Position numbers and translations under genes: made by a program. A stretch of DNA of 64,000 bases, from the NCBI RefSeq assembly GCF_003336225.1, contig NZ_QPID01000005.1, forward strand, positions 62,001 through 126,000, given 5' to 3'. Below are positions 63,523 to 64,000 of the stretch, in pieces. The DNA is from Corallincola holothuriorum (GTDB lineage: Bacteria; Pseudomonadota; Gammaproteobacteria; Enterobacterales; Neiellaceae). Under the pieces are notes generated by a model that saw only the letters and a list, made by a program, of their open reading frames with translations, made no database searches and was not told the DNA's origin. The first letter of the stretch is position 1. Each line of letters begins with the position of its first letter.

Positions 63523-64000
63523 ATGGTGTTGTTCTGCTTGCTGTTAGCAATATTTTTAGAGCGTGTACTGCATTTGGGGCCGCAATGGCAGTTCCATTGG
63601 TATATGCAACATTATATGGATCGCATTGGCCAACTCTCGGCGTTGGCAAAACTGAAAGATAGTTTTGCTGGCACGCTGGTGGTTATTGCTCTGCCTGCCT
63701 TTGCTGTACTGGTGTGGCTGCGCTTGGTGGAAGGGATGCTGTTTGGCTTGGTAACGTTGATGAGCTGGATGGTGGTTTTGCTGGTTTGTTTTGGCTGTGG
63801 CTTTTACCGTCGACAGTATAAAAGTTACTTGAAGGCGAGTTGCCGAGGCGACGAACAGGCCTGTTTTGAGTTTGCGAAAGTCATTGAACACACCGTCAAT
63901 GAGCAAGACCATCGCAGTTTACCCGCATCATTGGGTCAACGCTTGGCTTGGATTAACTATCGCTACTATGGCGCGCTGATCTGCTGGGTGGTGTTGCTAG
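63523..64000 (+). CDS. ampE: Regulatory signalling membrane protein AmpE (3' end outside window)
   Basis: 159 codons are visible before the window ends; full-length AmpE is about 285 residues. The N-terminus is hydrophobic (MVLFCLLLAIFLERVLHLGP), with further membrane segments at about 48-65 and 70-92 and a fourth starting at the edge. AmpE is an inner-membrane protein of the ampDE operon with a poorly known role in beta-lactamase regulation. AGGATTG upstream of the ATG can act as RBS. Confidence 0.88.
   Translation, partial: MVLFCLLLAIFLERVLHLGPQWQFHWYMQHYMDRIGQLSALAKLKDSFAGTLVVIALPAFAVLVWLRLVEGMLFGLVTLMSWMVVLLVCFGCGFYRRQYKSYLKASCRGDEQACFEFAKVIEHTVNEQDHRSLPASLGQRLAWINYRYYGALICWVVLL

Overview
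The window is chromosomal DNA of a gammaproteobacterium, probably a marine member of the Alteromonadales (Shewanella/Ferrimonas-like). I infer this from family content: MurE carries the meso-diaminopimelate DNPR motif, and the full Lpt, Mla, Lpo, DegS and type IV pilus sets are present. A DUF721 (DciA-like) gene sits beside lpxC/secA where Escherichia coli has secM. Gene order closely follows, from memory, the ancestral block still seen in Pseudomonas (yjgA-pmbA through the rpoN, mla, petABC, lpo and dcw clusters to secA and the pil genes). I cannot fix genus or species. Coding density is high, and I see no insertion sequence, prophage, CRISPR array, tRNA or rRNA.

Left part (1-21.2 kb). The minus strand opens with a large, truncated Ig-like-repeat lipoprotein downstream of darP (yjgA); pmbA runs the other way. 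Next comes a long minus-strand run: yrbG-kdsC-lptC-lptA-lptB-rpoN-hpf-ptsN-rapZ-ptsO-mgtE (LPS sugar synthesis and export, sigma-54, ribosome hibernation, nitrogen PTS, Mg transport). Divergent from it is the plus-strand mlaFEDCB-ibaG-murA operon (phospholipid retrograde transport, first step of peptidoglycan synthesis). Convergent to that are zapG, degQ and degS.

Middle (21.3-32.3 kb). zapE, rplM-rpsI with a structured leader, petABC (cytochrome bc1) and sspA-sspB are on the plus strand. lpoA-yraN-diaA-dolP are on the minus strand. rsmI and rnpB (RNase P RNA) are on the plus strand.

Right part (32.4-64 kb). The complete dcw cluster runs mraZ-rsmH-ftsL-ftsI-murE-murF-mraY-murD-ftsW-murG-murC-ddlB-ftsQ-ftsA-ftsZ, then lpxC. 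It is preceded by a clear promoter and MraZ-type operator. dciA (minus), an M23 peptidase, secA and mutT follow. The minus-strand block nadC, pilA, pilB, pilC, pilD, coaE, zapD, yacG covers NAD synthesis, type IV pilus assembly, CoA synthesis and division. The window ends in ampD and a truncated ampE.

Most genes serve one theme: building, exporting to and policing the cell envelope while coupling it to division. Nothing here is a clearly new multi-gene system. The most notable points are the large surface lipoprotein, the missing kdsD, the DciA-type helicase-loader gene, the mraZ regulatory region with a possible second inverted MraZ site, and a small ORF with a strong ribosome binding site upstream of ampD.
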